Source of the DNA: Veillonella sp. VA139
Lineage (GTDB): Bacteria > Bacillota > Negativicutes > Veillonellales > Veillonellaceae
NCBI RefSeq assembly: GCF_003992005.1
Contig: NZ_RQVL01000011.1
Span: 1 to 64,000 of the forward strand
Direction of reading: 5' to 3'
DNA: 64,000 bases
A program made the translations under genes and the position numbers. The notes beneath the pieces were generated by a model that was given only the letters and a program-made list of their open reading frames with translations, was not told the DNA's origin and searched no databases. Below are positions 36,205 through 46,173 of the stretch, piece after piece. Every line of letters starts with the position of its first letter. Position 1 is the first letter of the stretch.

Positions 36205-38820
36205 ATGAAAAAATTAATGATTATAGATGGCAGCAGTTTATTATATCGTGCATTTTTTGCACTACCACCATTACAAAATGCATTAGGAGTTCCTACGAAT
36301 GCGGTATATGGTTTTTTAACTATGTTATCAAAGCTCTATGAAGAAATCAATCCCGATTACATTGCAGTGGCATTTGATAAAGGTAAACAAACATTCCGTA
36401 TGGATATTTACGAAGACTATAAAGGAACTCGTCAAAGTGCGCCTGATGAGTTGCGACCACAATTTAGTTTAATTCGCGAAGTCTTGGAATCCTTAGGGAT
36501 TATTGTCATTGAAGAAGAAGGATTTGAAGGCGATGATATCATTGGTTCTTTAAGTAAAAAATGGGGCTCTTCAGACCTTTCAGTTCATATTATTACTGGC
36601 GATAGAGATAATTTGCAATTAGTCGATGAGTATACCAGTGTGTTTTTAACGAAAAAGGGCATCACGGACATGCTTCATGTGACGATGGCTAATATGGAAG
36701 AACTCTATGGGTATGGTCCTCAAATGGTTATTGAAATGAAATCTCTTATGGGAGATTCTTCTGATAATATCCCAGGGGTGCCTGGTGTTGGTGAGAAAAC
36801 AGCACTTAAATTGTTGAATCAATATGGTACATTAGAAGGTGTGTATGAGCATATTGAGGAACAAAAGGGAAAATTGAAAGAACGATTAGTAGACAATAAA
36901 GACTTAGCGTTCATCTCCCATCAACTAGCTACCATCAAAACAGATATGGAAATGCCGTATACACTAGAGCAATTTGTTCCTGTTGTACATCGTGGCGAAG
37001 TGACACCTTTATTTGAAAAGTTGGGCTTTCACGCAGTAACACCAAGACTATTAAAGGCTATGGGTGTTTCAGAAGAAGGGACATTATTCGATCAATTCTT
37101 AGCTTCACCAGCAGAAGAAATTGAATTAACTCATGTTACAGAAGTACCACGAGAATTTTATGAAAATAAAATAATCAGCGTTGTTCTAAAAGAGGCAGGA
37201 ACACATCCATTTAGGACGATAGAAGCCTTATATCTATATAATGGGGAAACCCAATTAGTTGTGAATGGATTTGTAGATGTAGCACATTTAGAAACAGTCT
37301 TTGAAGGGGCCAAGGAACTTGTTACAGATAATGCAAAATTGTTATTTGAAGTGTTAGGTACTGAAACAACAGGTCGTATTTCTATTATGAAAGAAGATAC
37401 TGTTCATATCAAAGATGTCACATTAATGGCGTATTTACTCGATCCTACACGAGCAAACTATGGTATGACCTATTTATGTGAACGATTTGGACAACCTGCC
37501 ATTCCTGCTACGGAAAATGAAACAGAGTGGGCTTTACAAGCACAAGCTTTATACCATATGCATGAGAAAGCTATGGAAGAGATGCAAACAGCCGGTGTGT
37601 GGGATCTATATAGAGATATTGAATTGCCATTATTACGTACTCTATGTGTACTAGAAAAAAATGGTATTTACATGGATGTAGACCAATTACACACTACATT
37701 GGAACGCTTTAAAGTAGAAGTTTCAGAATTACAAGAAAAAATTTATGCTTTAGCAGGGGAATCTTTCAACATTAATTCGCCGAAACAATTGGGTGTCATT
37801 TTATTTGAAAAGTTGCAACTGCCTGTGATCAAGAAAACGAAAACAGGCTATTCTACAGATGCGGAAGTCCTAGATATGCTCAGAAATGACCATGAAATTG
37901 TGGCGCAAATCTTGGCCTATCGTTCAGTGGTAAAATTGGTATCCACTTACTTAGAGGGATTTGAAGGACTTGTGAATCCTCATACTAACCGGATTCATAC
38001 TTCTTTTAATCAAATGGTAACAGCCACAGGTCGTTTGAGTAGCTCGGATCCAAATTTGCAAAATATTCCAGTACGCAGTGAAAAAGGTCGTGAAATCCGT
38101 GCCTTATTCAAGCCAAACGATGGTTTTGATATGTTCGTCAGCGCCGATTATTCACAAATTGAATTGCGTATTTTGGCGCATTTATCAGAGGATCCAGCCT
38201 TAATTCAGGCCTTCCAAAATGGTGAAGATATTCACCGTTTTACAGCGGCAGAAGTATTAGGGAAATCCTTAGAAGAGGTAACGCCACTGGAGCGTTCTCA
38301 TGCAAAGGCTATTAACTTCGGTATTATTTATGGTATTAGTGACTTTGGCTTGTCTCGTGACTTAGGTATTACAAGAGCAGAAGCAAAAGAATATATTGAG
38401 TTATATTTCAGTCGCTATCCACAAATTAAGTTCTATATGGACCGCATGGTGCAAGAAGCCCATGAAACTGGAACTGTACGCACTATGTTTGGCCGTGTTC
38501 GCCCATTACCTGATATTAATAACCGTAACTTTAGCCGTAGATCCTTTGCGGAGCGTACAGCTATGAATACACCAATTCAAGGGACAGCGGCAGACATTAT
38601 TAAGTTAGCCATGAACCAAGTAGAACAAGCGCTAGAAGAGCAAGGCTTACAATCCCGTATTTTATTACAGGTACATGATGAACTAGTGCTAGAAGTAGTA
38701 GAATCGGAACAAGCGCAAGTAGAAACTCTGTTGCGTAATTGTATGGAACAAGTAGTAACATTACGAGTGCCATTGCAGGTAGATGTGCACAGTGCACAGA
38801 ACTGGGCAGATGTAAAATAA
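36205..38820 (+). CDS. polA: DNA polymerase I
   Basis: 871 residues. The N-terminal 5'-3' exonuclease (to about 290) has GDRDNLQL and GVPGVGEKTA. The 3'-5' exonuclease region (about 310-470) is degraded: no DxE pair is visible, so proofreading is probably absent, as in Bst and Taq polymerases. The polymerase domain has motif A with D648 (SADYSQIELR), motif B (HAKAINFGIIYGISDFG) and motif C VHDE with D825. It fills repair gaps and removes primers. Start ATG 36205 follows AGGAGA. The next gene, coaE, follows after 77 bases; polA-coaE adjacency is common in Firmicutes. Confidence 0.95.
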   Translation: MKKLMIIDGSSLLYRAFFALPPLQNALGVPTNAVYGFLTMLSKLYEEINPDYIAVAFDKGKQTFRMDIYEDYKGTRQSAPDELRPQFSLIREVLESLGIIVIEEEGFEGDDIIGSLSKKWGSSDLSVHIITGDRDNLQLVDEYTSVFLTKKGITDMLHVTMANMEELYGYGPQMVIEMKSLMGDSSDNIPGVPGVGEKTALKLLNQYGTLEGVYEHIEEQKGKLKERLVDNKDLAFISHQLATIKTDMEMPYTLEQFVPVVHRGEVTPLFEKLGFHAVTPRLLKAMGVSEEGTLFDQFLASPAEEIELTHVTEVPREFYENKIISVVLKEAGTHPFRTIEALYLYNGETQLVVNGFVDVAHLETVFEGAKELVTDNAKLLFEVLGTETTGRISIMKEDTVHIKDVTLMAYLLDPTRANYGMTYLCERFGQPAIPATENETEWALQAQALYHMHEKAMEEMQTAGVWDLYRDIELPLLRTLCVLEKNGIYMDVDQLHTTLERFKVEVSELQEKIYALAGESFNINSPKQLGVILFEKLQLPVIKKTKTGYSTDAEVLDMLRNDHEIVAQILAYRSVVKLVSTYLEGFEGLVNPHTNRIHTSFNQMVTATGRLSSSDPNLQNIPVRSEKGREIRALFKPNDGFDMFVSADYSQIELRILAHLSEDPALIQAFQNGEDIHRFTAAEVLGKSLEEVTPLERSHAKAINFGIIYGISDFGLSRDLGITRAEAKEYIELYFSRYPQIKFYMDRMVQEAHETGTVRTMFGRVRPLPDINNRNFSRRSFAERTAMNTPIQGTAADIIKLAMNQVEQALEEQGLQSRILLQVHDELVLEVVESEQAQVETLLRNCMEQVVTLRVPLQVDVHSAQNWADVK

Positions 38821-38897
38821 TAGAATTTTATAATTTCGATGCTATCGTTTGTGTAAAAATAGTTAAGTATGAGTAGAATCAAATGTGGGGTGTAAAT

Positions 38898-39512
38898 ATG
38901 TATAAAATCGGACTCACAGGAGGCATTGCGTCTGGTAAAAGTACAGTGTTACGATGGTTACAAAAAAAAGGTGTTCCCTATATTGATGCAGATGTAGTGG
39001 CTAGAGAAGTTGTTGAGCCAGGAACACCAGGTTTGCAAGAATTGGTACAGGCTTTTGGACCTAATACAGTGCTAGAAGACGGCACATTACATCGTGCTTA
39101 TATTGGTAGTCTTGTATTTTCAGATTCCAAAGCATTGGAGACCATCAATTCTATATTGCAACCCCATATTAGACATCGTATACAAGAATTGACAGAAGAA
39201 TGGGAAGCAAAGGGAAAACAGGCTGTTATCTATGATATACCATTGATGTTCGAAACAGATTGGCATACACAGATGGATGAAATTTGGCTTGTGTACGTAA
39301 ACCCTGTGACACAACTAGAACGTTTGATGAAACGAAACTCTTACTCTGAACAAGAAGCGCTAGACCGAATCCATAGTCAAATGAGTTTAGAGGAAAAACG
39401 TGATTTAAGTACAGTGGTCATAGATAATTCTGGGACTATGAAACAATTAGAAAAACAATTACGTAAATTATGGAAAACAGCGAAAATTCACTTTCAGAAG
39501 GAGGAACTATGA
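38898..39512 (+). CDS. coaE: Dephospho-CoA kinase
   Basis: 204 residues from ATG 38898 (YKIGLTGGIASGKSTV, Walker A at about 8-15); an ATG five codons earlier is also possible. DADVVAREV and DIPLMFE are the CoA- and acceptor-binding segments, and RMKR/QEALDRIHSQM forms the lid. It makes CoA from dephospho-CoA and ATP, the last CoA step. The stop overlaps the start of the lytic transglycosylase gene (ATGA), so the two are translationally coupled. Confidence 0.94.
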   Translation: MYKIGLTGGIASGKSTVLRWLQKKGVPYIDADVVAREVVEPGTPGLQELVQAFGPNTVLEDGTLHRAYIGSLVFSDSKALETINSILQPHIRHRIQELTEEWEAKGKQAVIYDIPLMFETDWHTQMDEIWLVYVNPVTQLERLMKRNSYSEQEALDRIHSQMSLEEKRDLSTVVIDNSGTMKQLEKQLRKLWKTAKIHFQKEEL

Positions 39513-40072
39513 GGGTATCCACAGCATTTGCTTGGTTAATCGTTGTTCTTACGGCCTACTATGTGCAATATGGACAACCCTATTTAGCCAGACAGTATGC
39601 GTATCCGTTAGTGTATGAAAGCGCAGTAATGAAAAATGCATCTACCTACCATGTACGACCATCTATGGTTGCGGCTGTTATCTATACGGAGAGTAAATTT
39701 GATACAAATGCAAAATCTTTACCAGGAGCCATTGGATTGATGCAGTTGATGCCTGAAACAGCGCACTGGATTGGAGAACAATTAAATCAGTCTAGCCTGT
39801 CCGACCAAGACATTAAAGAACCGAACACGAACATACAATTAGGGACTTGGTATTTATCATATTTATTAGAAGAGTTCAAAGGTAATGAAATTTTAGCCTT
39901 AGCAGCCTATAATGCAGGACGTGGTCATGTGGAGGAATGGATGCAGACCTATGGTTGGGATGATAATTTTGATGATGTAGACAAAATTCCATTTCCAGAA
40001 ACAAAAGATTACGTGAAACGCGTGATGGCACATGAAGCACAGTATCAATCATTATATAGTCAATTACGATAA
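39509..40072 (+). CDS. Lytic transglycosylase (SLT family), membrane-anchored
   Basis: 187 residues from ATG 39509 behind AAGGAGGA. An N-terminal hydrophobic segment (TAFAWLIVVLTAYYV) anchors or exports it. The SLT domain has catalytic Glu in YTESKFDTNAKS, then GAIGLMQLMPETA, NIQLGTWYLSYLL and ALAAYNAGRG. It cleaves peptidoglycan to 1,6-anhydro-muramic products. It is coupled to coaE by a 4-base overlap, as in several other Firmicutes. Confidence 0.92.
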   Translation: MRVSTAFAWLIVVLTAYYVQYGQPYLARQYAYPLVYESAVMKNASTYHVRPSMVAAVIYTESKFDTNAKSLPGAIGLMQLMPETAHWIGEQLNQSSLSDQDIKEPNTNIQLGTWYLSYLLEEFKGNEILALAAYNAGRGHVEEWMQTYGWDDNFDDVDKIPFPETKDYVKRVMAHEAQYQSLYSQLR

Positions 40073-40083
40073 GGAACGAATCC

Positions 40084-40728
40084 ATGGATGCAATCATAAA
40101 AGAATGTGAAACCCTCGATTTATCATGGTTAGAACCCACCATTGGAGACTTTCACTTAGTGGTGGAACAACAAGCCATATCATCTACTGTATATAGTCTC
40201 TTTTATTATACAAATGACAAAAATTGGCGTTGGTCAGTTCTCTATGATACAGAAGTAGGGGATTATATGGTGCGTATTACAGTGCCTTTAGTAGAGTTTG
40301 TAGATATTGCTTTCATACGAGAGTCTTTAACACCATTTTTGGAGAACTTAAAAGCCAATTATAAAGCATCTATAATGACACGATTCATGGAGCCTCAAAA
40401 GGGATTTGTGTACGAATATAAGAAAAAGGGTATACCCCAGTGGAATTATGGAGAGGTATTACCACAAATAGTCGAAGGGTATCATTTAGATGTGACGCCG
40501 CATACAGCATTAGATATGATTAATGGTTCTTATATTATTGGTACCTATATCAAAGATAATGAGGAAACAGGAGTCGTCTTATTTTATAATACATTCCGAG
40601 ATGAATTTTTTGGTGAAACTAGACAACAAGGGTATCCAGGAATTACACATGACTTGGATGCGACCACGATAGATAAATTTGAGCAAGCTTTGACGAATCA
40701 TTTGCAAGAAGTATTACTTAGTTTATAA
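40084..40728 (+). CDS. Conserved-type hypothetical protein
   Basis: 214 residues, ATG 40084 behind AAGGAACG. Soluble, mixed alpha/beta, no signal peptide or membrane segment; aromatic-rich (FYYTNDKNWRWSVLYD). I recognise no domain. It follows the transglycosylase gene by 11 bases, so it may belong to the coaE-SLT transcript. Codon use looks like the core genes around it. Confidence 0.6.
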   Translation: MDAIIKECETLDLSWLEPTIGDFHLVVEQQAISSTVYSLFYYTNDKNWRWSVLYDTEVGDYMVRITVPLVEFVDIAFIRESLTPFLENLKANYKASIMTRFMEPQKGFVYEYKKKGIPQWNYGEVLPQIVEGYHLDVTPHTALDMINGSYIIGTYIKDNEETGVVLFYNTFRDEFFGETRQQGYPGITHDLDATTIDKFEQALTNHLQEVLLSL

Positions 40729-40827
40729 CCTGCCTATATTATTTACTAAGATAAATGGTACATTTTTAGGTAGTATGTAATAGTAATACTTTTGTATAGT
40801 GAACAGACATAGGATAGGGGAAGTATT

Positions 40828-42840
40828 TTGGAACAGATTCGAATAGAAAAACTAGGAAAATCCTTTGGGGTACGAGAAATCTTTTCTAATGTATCTTTTA
40901 CCATACGACAAGGAGAACGTCTCGCTTTAGTTGGCCCGAATGGGGCTGGTAAATCGACGTTGATGAAATGCATACTTGGCATAGAAGAACATGATGCGGG
41001 GATCATTGTGAAAGACAGTAGTATCACCATTGGCTATTTACAACAAGATGTCAATTTAGGTGATGCTAGTTTAGAAGAAGAAATTCAAACGGCTTGGGCT
41101 GATGTACAGCACTTAGAATCCCAGTTACAAGCGTTAACGACAGAATTAGAACATCGAAATGCCACAGAACAGGACTTGCGTCGTTTATCCTATTTACAAG
41201 AGCGATTGGAATGGCTTGGTGGATATGATTATGAAAAACAAAGCCAACGTATTGCTTATGGTTTAGGATTTAGTGACGAAGATTTAAAGAAGAAAGCTAG
41301 TGAATTTTCGGGGGGACAAAAAACGCGTATTAACTTGGCGAAAGCCTTGGTGCGCCGACCTGACTTTTTATTTCTTGACGAGCCTACGAACCATCTAGAT
41401 ATGCCCATGTTAGAGTGGTTAGAGGGATATTTAAAATCCTACAAAGGTGGTATTGTCATCATCAGCCATGACCGATATTTCTTAAATCAAGTGGCCACAG
41501 AAGTGGTGGAATTATCTCATCATAAAGTGCATACCTATAAAGGTAATTATAGCCAGTTCTTGAAACAACGAGAACAGCAACGAGTGGCGTACCAACGTGC
41601 CTATGAAAAACAACAGGAACACATTCGTAAAACGGAAGAATATATTGACAAATATCGAGCGGGCATAAAATCTAAAATGGCTCGTGGTCGTCAATCACAG
41701 TTAGATAGACTTGAGCGATTAGAGGCACCAGACCAAGATAGAGAGTTCGCTTTTACCTTTCCTAAACCAGAAATGAGTGCAGACCGAGTGTTGATGGTGG
41801 AAGATGTGTCTATTGGATATGATGTAGAACATCCAGTGGCTACACATATTACAACAACGCTACGTCGAGGAGATGTGGTAGGATTAATTGGTGCGAATGG
41901 AGCTGGAAAATCGACTCTTGTAAAAACAATTATGGGGGAACTTAATACACTGGATGGATCGATTACCACTGGAAATCGTGTGCAGACAGGCTATTTCTCG
42001 CAAGAACATGAAGAGTTACATCCTACTTGGTCTGTGTTACAAGAGATTATGGCTCCTTATGATATGTCAGAAGAATCTGCCCGCAGCGTATTAGGAGCCT
42101 TTCAATTTAGAGGGGATGATGTGTTCAAATTAGTAGGCGATTTATCAGGGGGAGAACGGGCAAGGGTAGCCTTATTACAGTTATTTTTAGAAGGTCGTAA
42201 CTTCTTAATCCTTGACGAACCGACAAATCATTTAGATATCCCTACACGAGAAACAGTGGAACAAGCCTTACAACAGTTTGAAGGAACTTTGTTAATCATC
42301 TCCCATGACCGGTATTTGTTAGATGCAGTGGCTAAACGCATTGTGGTCTTAGATAATGGTGGCATTGAAGAGTTCCATGGTAATTATTCGTATTATAAAG
42401 AAAAACTGTTGGAACGGTCTGTGTTAGCAGCCCAACGATTAGAAGCGGAGCAGATGAAGTGCAACAATATGTCCAGCAATACAGCAGGAAAGGTTAACAA
42501 TGCTGGAGATACAGCAGTGAGTACTGATTCTAATGCTGATATACATACTGGTACATCAGAGGTTGCTATAACAGAGGAACAACATACTAGCCATTCAGAA
42601 GCAGTGACAGCCCCTAAAAAGAAAACGAATTCTTTCATGCTAGAAAAGGAATTAGCTAAAGTAGAGTCAGATATTGCACGGTATGAGGCGACTGTTAAAA
42701 TGTATACGGTACAGCTACAGGCCCCATCTATACAAGGAGATATTTCAGAATATGAACGATTATCTCAAGAGTTGGCCAATACAACATCACAGTTAGAGAC
42801 CCTCTATGAACGGTGGGAACACCTTAGTGAAGAGGCTTAG
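40828..42840 (+). CDS. ABC-F family ATPase (YdiF/Uup-like)
   Basis: 670 residues from TTG 40828 behind AGGGGAAG. Two ABC domains without membrane segments: GPNGAGKST and FSGGQKTR with DEPTNHLD, then GANGAGKST and LSGGERAR with DEPTNHLD. Between them lies the ABC-F linker (EEYIDKYRAGIKSKMARGRQ), which reaches the ribosome. The C-terminal 80 residues form a coiled coil as in Uup, preceded by a low-complexity Thr/Ser/Glu stretch (about 540-600). ABC-F proteins act on stalled or drug-bound ribosomes; a resistance role is not implied by sequence alone. Confidence 0.9.
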   Translation: MEQIRIEKLGKSFGVREIFSNVSFTIRQGERLALVGPNGAGKSTLMKCILGIEEHDAGIIVKDSSITIGYLQQDVNLGDASLEEEIQTAWADVQHLESQLQALTTELEHRNATEQDLRRLSYLQERLEWLGGYDYEKQSQRIAYGLGFSDEDLKKKASEFSGGQKTRINLAKALVRRPDFLFLDEPTNHLDMPMLEWLEGYLKSYKGGIVIISHDRYFLNQVATEVVELSHHKVHTYKGNYSQFLKQREQQRVAYQRAYEKQQEHIRKTEEYIDKYRAGIKSKMARGRQSQLDRLERLEAPDQDREFAFTFPKPEMSADRVLMVEDVSIGYDVEHPVATHITTTLRRGDVVGLIGANGAGKSTLVKTIMGELNTLDGSITTGNRVQTGYFSQEHEELHPTWSVLQEIMAPYDMSEESARSVLGAFQFRGDDVFKLVGDLSGGERARVALLQLFLEGRNFLILDEPTNHLDIPTRETVEQALQQFEGTLLIISHDRYLLDAVAKRIVVLDNGGIEEFHGNYSYYKEKLLERSVLAAQRLEAEQMKCNNMSSNTAGKVNNAGDTAVSTDSNADIHTGTSEVAITEEQHTSHSEAVTAPKKKTNSFMLEKELAKVESDIARYEATVKMYTVQLQAPSIQGDISEYERLSQELANTTSQLETLYERWEHLSEEA

Positions 42841-42849
42841 GAGGTTTCT

Positions 42850-43776
42850 ATGAAAGGTCGTTTTGCACCCAGCCCTACAGGACATATGCATGTAGGAAAT
42901 TTGTGGGTAGCATTTTTGTCCTATTGGTCTGCACGCCGCCAAGATGGTGAATATATAGTGCGCATAGAAGATGTAGATACACAACGGTCTAAACCAATCT
43001 ATGCAGACCATATATTAGAAGATTTATCTTGGCTTGGTTTTACTTGGGACGAAGCACCTACGTATCAATCCCAACGATTGGATCTATATGAGCAATATTT
43101 ACAAGAATTGCGTAGCCAAAAACGGTTATATCCATGTTATTGTAATCGAGCTCGTTTACAGGAAATCAGTAGCGCTCCTCATCAAGGTGAAGCCCATCAT
43201 GTGTACGATGGATATTGTTTAACCCATGAGCCGACTATAGGTGAAAGACCTCCTTCTTGGCGCTTTCATATGGAGAATATAAGAGGGTCCTTTCAGGATG
43301 TATATCGAGGAGCGGTAGATTATGAAATCCAATCTTGTAGTGATGATATTGTGTTAAAACGTTGGGATGGAATGATTGCCTATCATTTGGCAGTGGTCAT
43401 TGATGATTATGAGATGGGGGTCACAGAAGTCATTCGAGGCAATGATTTATTACCTGTGACGGGTCATCAAATTGCGTTAGGTCAGACATTTGGATTTCCT
43501 AAATTACAATATGGTCATGCCCCTATGCTAGTGGATGCAGAAGGGTATCGACTGTCTAAACGGCAACAAAGTATCACCATACGTGATCTGCAGAACCAAG
43601 GGGCTACACCAGAGAGACTGTGGGCATGGTTTGCATTAGAAACGGGACTACTCACAACGGGAGACCTACCAATTTGCAGGAAAGTCACACTTTCAGAGTT
43701 ACTCACAATTGACATTCTAAAAAACCTATTAGAACAAGATACAATTAAATTGACAAATTTCGATATTATGGTATGA
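42850..43776 (+). CDS. gluQ: Glutamyl-Q tRNA(Asp) synthetase
   Basis: 308 residues, the short length typical of GluQ-RS, which lacks the anticodon-binding domain of GltX. HIGH-like motif is FAPSPTGHMHVGN (5-17), the KMSKS equivalent is RLSKRQQS, and a zinc site CYCNRA plus YDGYC is visible. It attaches Glu to queuosine at position 34 of tRNA(Asp). Start ATG 42850 follows TTAGGAGG, 9 bases after the ABC-F stop. A promoter for the next gene is embedded in its 3' end. Confidence 0.92.
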   Translation: MKGRFAPSPTGHMHVGNLWVAFLSYWSARRQDGEYIVRIEDVDTQRSKPIYADHILEDLSWLGFTWDEAPTYQSQRLDLYEQYLQELRSQKRLYPCYCNRARLQEISSAPHQGEAHHVYDGYCLTHEPTIGERPPSWRFHMENIRGSFQDVYRGAVDYEIQSCSDDIVLKRWDGMIAYHLAVVIDDYEMGVTEVIRGNDLLPVTGHQIALGQTFGFPKLQYGHAPMLVDAEGYRLSKRQQSITIRDLQNQGATPERLWAWFALETGLLTTGDLPICRKVTLSELLTIDILKNLLEQDTIKLTNFDIMV

Positions 43777-43777
43777 T
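43750..43777 (+). promoter_or_regulatory. Promoter inside the 3' end of gluQ
   Basis: Perfect TTGACA (43750-43755), 16-base spacer, TATGAT (43772-43777), driving the CoA-binding and thioredoxin genes. Confidence 0.75.
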
Positions 43778-43800
43778 AGTACAGTAATGAGGTGATGCGC

Positions 43801-44172
43801 ATGTCAATGGAAACAGCGATCAAAGAAAAAACGTGGGCCGTCTTAGGCGCCACAACAAGAACCGATAAGTTCGGATATAAGATTTTCAAACATCTTGTGA
43901 ATAAAGGATATACAGTGTATCCAGTGAACCCTAATATTACATCTATTGATGGCATACAATGCTATCCAAGTTTACATGAGTTGCCGGTAGTCCCTACTGT
44001 GGTTGACTTTGTAGTGCCAGAAAAAATTGGATTAGAAGCCTTAGATAGTTGTAAAGAGTTAGGGATTAAGACCGTTTGGCTACAACCAGGTGCGGATAAA
44101 CCGGCAGTAGTGAAAAAGGCAACTGAATTAGGTCTTGAAGTGATTCAAGATTGTGTATTGATTCAAATCTAA
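43801..44172 (+). CDS. CoA-binding domain protein (YccU-like)
   Basis: 123 residues from ATG 43801 behind TGAGGTG. One Rossmann-type CoA_binding domain: TWAVLGATTRTDKFGYKIF, VYPVNPN, DFVVPEKIGLEAL and VWLQPGAD, as in the small YccU proteins. It likely binds CoA or another nucleotide; the physiological role is unknown. It is co-transcribed with the thioredoxin 12 bases later, hinting at redox or CoA-thiol biology (inference). Confidence 0.85.
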   Translation: MSMETAIKEKTWAVLGATTRTDKFGYKIFKHLVNKGYTVYPVNPNITSIDGIQCYPSLHELPVVPTVVDFVVPEKIGLEALDSCKELGIKTVWLQPGADKPAVVKKATELGLEVIQDCVLIQI

Positions 44173-44184
44173 TAGGAGGCTTAC

Positions 44185-44508
44185 ATGAGCGCAATTATTG
44201 ATGTAACATCTGCAAATTTTAAAGAAGTAGTAGCAACAAATGATAAAGTAACTGTTGTAGATTTCTGGGCACCATGGTGTGGATACTGTGTTCGCATGAT
44301 GCCAGTATATGATGAATTGGCAGCTGCATTGGGTGACAAAGTGACATTAACAAAAGTAAACACTGACGAACAACCTGAATTGGCACAATTCTTCAAAATT
44401 GAAATCCTTCCTACATTTGCTATCTTCAAAAATGGTGAAATCGTAGATCGTAAAATCGGTTTTATTCCATTAGAAGAATTAAAAGCAGCTGTAGAAGCTC
44501 ATCTATAA
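44185..44508 (+). CDS. Thioredoxin-like protein with a CGYC active site
   Basis: 107 residues, one thioredoxin fold: VVDFWAPWCGYCVRMMP with C32-G-Y-C35, and the cis-Pro loop ILPTFAIF. Standard thioredoxin has CGPC; the middle residues set redox potential, so Gly-Tyr suggests a more oxidising or specialised protein. No signal peptide, so cytoplasmic. Start ATG 44185 follows TAGGAGG. A terminator follows. Confidence 0.9.
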   Translation: MSAIIDVTSANFKEVVATNDKVTVVDFWAPWCGYCVRMMPVYDELAAALGDKVTLTKVNTDEQPELAQFFKIEILPTFAIFKNGEIVDRKIGFIPLEELKAAVEAHL

Positions 44509-44582
44509 TACATAGGGACTGTAGGGAACCATAACTAACTTTCATAGGCTATGACCCACTTTTCTCACTGTTTTTATACTGT

Positions 44583-44620
44583 CACTTGCCGTATAATGAG
44601 TATGGCAAGTGATTTTTTTT
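44583..44620 (+). terminator. Terminator after the thioredoxin gene
   Basis: CACTTGCC (44583-44590) pairs with GGCAAGTG (44604-44611), followed by ATTTTTTTT. Confidence 0.85.
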
Positions 44621-44642
44621 AGTAGAAAGGATTGAGTATTGT

Positions 44643-45989
44643 ATGATTATTTTATTAGGATTTATCCTCCTTTTAGCTTGCTTAATTGTTGGTGTCAGAC
44701 ATGGTGGCTTAGGATTAGCTGCTGTATCGGGCATTGGTCTTGCTATTTACGTATTCGTAATTGGTCTTGTACCAGGTAAACCACCAATTGATGTAATGCT
44801 AACGATTATGGCAGTAGTCACATGTTCTGGTTTCTTACAAGCATCCAAAGGTTTGGATGTTATGCTTGTATACGCAGAGAAATTTCTTCGTAGCAATCCA
44901 AAACAAATTACTATATTAGCGCCAATCACAACATGGTTCTTAACTGTGTTATGCGGAACAGGTCACGTAGTATATACGATGTTCCCAATCATCTATGATA
45001 TTTCTATCAAAGAAGGGATTCGTCCAGAACGCCCAATGGCGGTAGCATCTGTAGCGTCTCAAATGGGGATATGTGCGTCCCCAGCATCCGTTGCGGTTGT
45101 ATCTGTAGTAGCTATGTTGGGGGCAGTCAACTTTCCAGCTAGTGTGGTAACGATTTTATCCATTACGATTCCAGCTACCTTTGTAGGTGTTATCGTAGCT
45201 GGTGTCTGGAGTATGCGTCGTGGTAAGGAATTGGCGAACGATCCAGATTTCCAAGCACGTATTCAAGATCCTGAACAACGGGCTTATATCTATGAAGAAA
45301 ATAAAGAAGCTAGTATTGTGAAGGAACTACCTCGCACAGCATACTGGGCAACGATTATTTTCTTACTCGGTATTTTAGTTATCGCCTTATTTGGTAGTTT
45401 CCCTAACCAATTATTGCCATTAGTTCCTAATGCAAAAGGTGTATGGAAACCATTATCCATGACTCCGACTATTCAAATTGCTATGCTTGTGATGGCATCC
45501 TTAATTCTTCTTGTATGTAAGGTAAAAGTGAGCGATGTAACAAGTGGTTCTGTCTTCAAATCTGGTATGATTGCCGTTGTGTCTGTATACGGTGTAGCGT
45601 GGATGGCAGAAACCTATTTCGGGGCCTATATTCCACAATTTAAAACGACTTTATCTACTGTGGTAGTAGAGCATCCATGGACCTATGCACTTGTATTATT
45701 TATCATTTCTAAATTGGTTAATTCCCAAGCAGCAGCACTTGCTATCGTTGTACCAATGGGCTTGAGTGTAGGTGTGGATCCATTGATTGTATTATCTTTT
45801 GTACCAGCATGTTATGCGTACTTTGTATTGCCAACGTATCCATCTGACTTAGCATGTATTGGTTTTGACCGTTCTGGTACAACACGAATTGGTAAATTTG
45901 TTATTAATCATAGCTTTATTATTCCTGGTATTATCGGGGTATTTACAAGCTGTGTAGTTGGCTATTTTATCGCTCATGCTATGTTTTAA
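44643..45989 (+). CDS. Anaerobic C4-dicarboxylate transporter, DcuA/DcuB family
   Basis: 448 residues, the DcuA/B length, with about 10-12 membrane helices. Family segments include CGTGHVVYTMFPIIYD, GICASPASVAVV and LPTYPSDLACIGFDRSGTTR near the C terminus. Dcu carriers exchange fumarate, malate or aspartate for succinate under anaerobic conditions, which suits a lactate/dicarboxylate-fermenting Negativicute. A vs B type cannot be told by eye. Start ATG 44643 follows AAAGGA at a slightly long distance. It is a single-gene unit. Confidence 0.93.
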   Translation: MIILLGFILLLACLIVGVRHGGLGLAAVSGIGLAIYVFVIGLVPGKPPIDVMLTIMAVVTCSGFLQASKGLDVMLVYAEKFLRSNPKQITILAPITTWFLTVLCGTGHVVYTMFPIIYDISIKEGIRPERPMAVASVASQMGICASPASVAVVSVVAMLGAVNFPASVVTILSITIPATFVGVIVAGVWSMRRGKELANDPDFQARIQDPEQRAYIYEENKEASIVKELPRTAYWATIIFLLGILVIALFGSFPNQLLPLVPNAKGVWKPLSMTPTIQIAMLVMASLILLVCKVKVSDVTSGSVFKSGMIAVVSVYGVAWMAETYFGAYIPQFKTTLSTVVVEHPWTYALVLFIISKLVNSQAAALAIVVPMGLSVGVDPLIVLSFVPACYAYFVLPTYPSDLACIGFDRSGTTRIGKFVINHSFIIPGIIGVFTSCVVGYFIAHAMF

Positions 45990-46068
45990 TGGGATATAGA
46001 TTGAGAATAGAATATCTAAAATTCAATAGCTATTGGCAATGGTAATCTAGTAATGCTATAATTTTACG

Positions 46069-46110
46069 AGGGTAACTAAATTGTATGAATCTATATTGTT
46101 TAGTTACCCT
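46069..46110. terminator. Inverted repeat, probable terminator after the dicarboxylate transporter
   Basis: AGGGTAACTAAA (46069-46080) pairs perfectly with TTTAGTTACCCT (46099-46110); no T-run follows, so a regulatory role in front of the permease gene is also possible. Confidence 0.55.
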
Positions 46111-46173
46111 TGCTAGTATATAGCATCTGTTTAGTATTAGTTGAGTAAGCACAAGCGTATAAGGAGAAGTACT

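Noticed and set aside
40828-42840. ABC-F antibiotic resistance gene
   Set aside because: Domain content fits housekeeping Uup/YdiF types; nothing in the sequence supports a resistance subtype.
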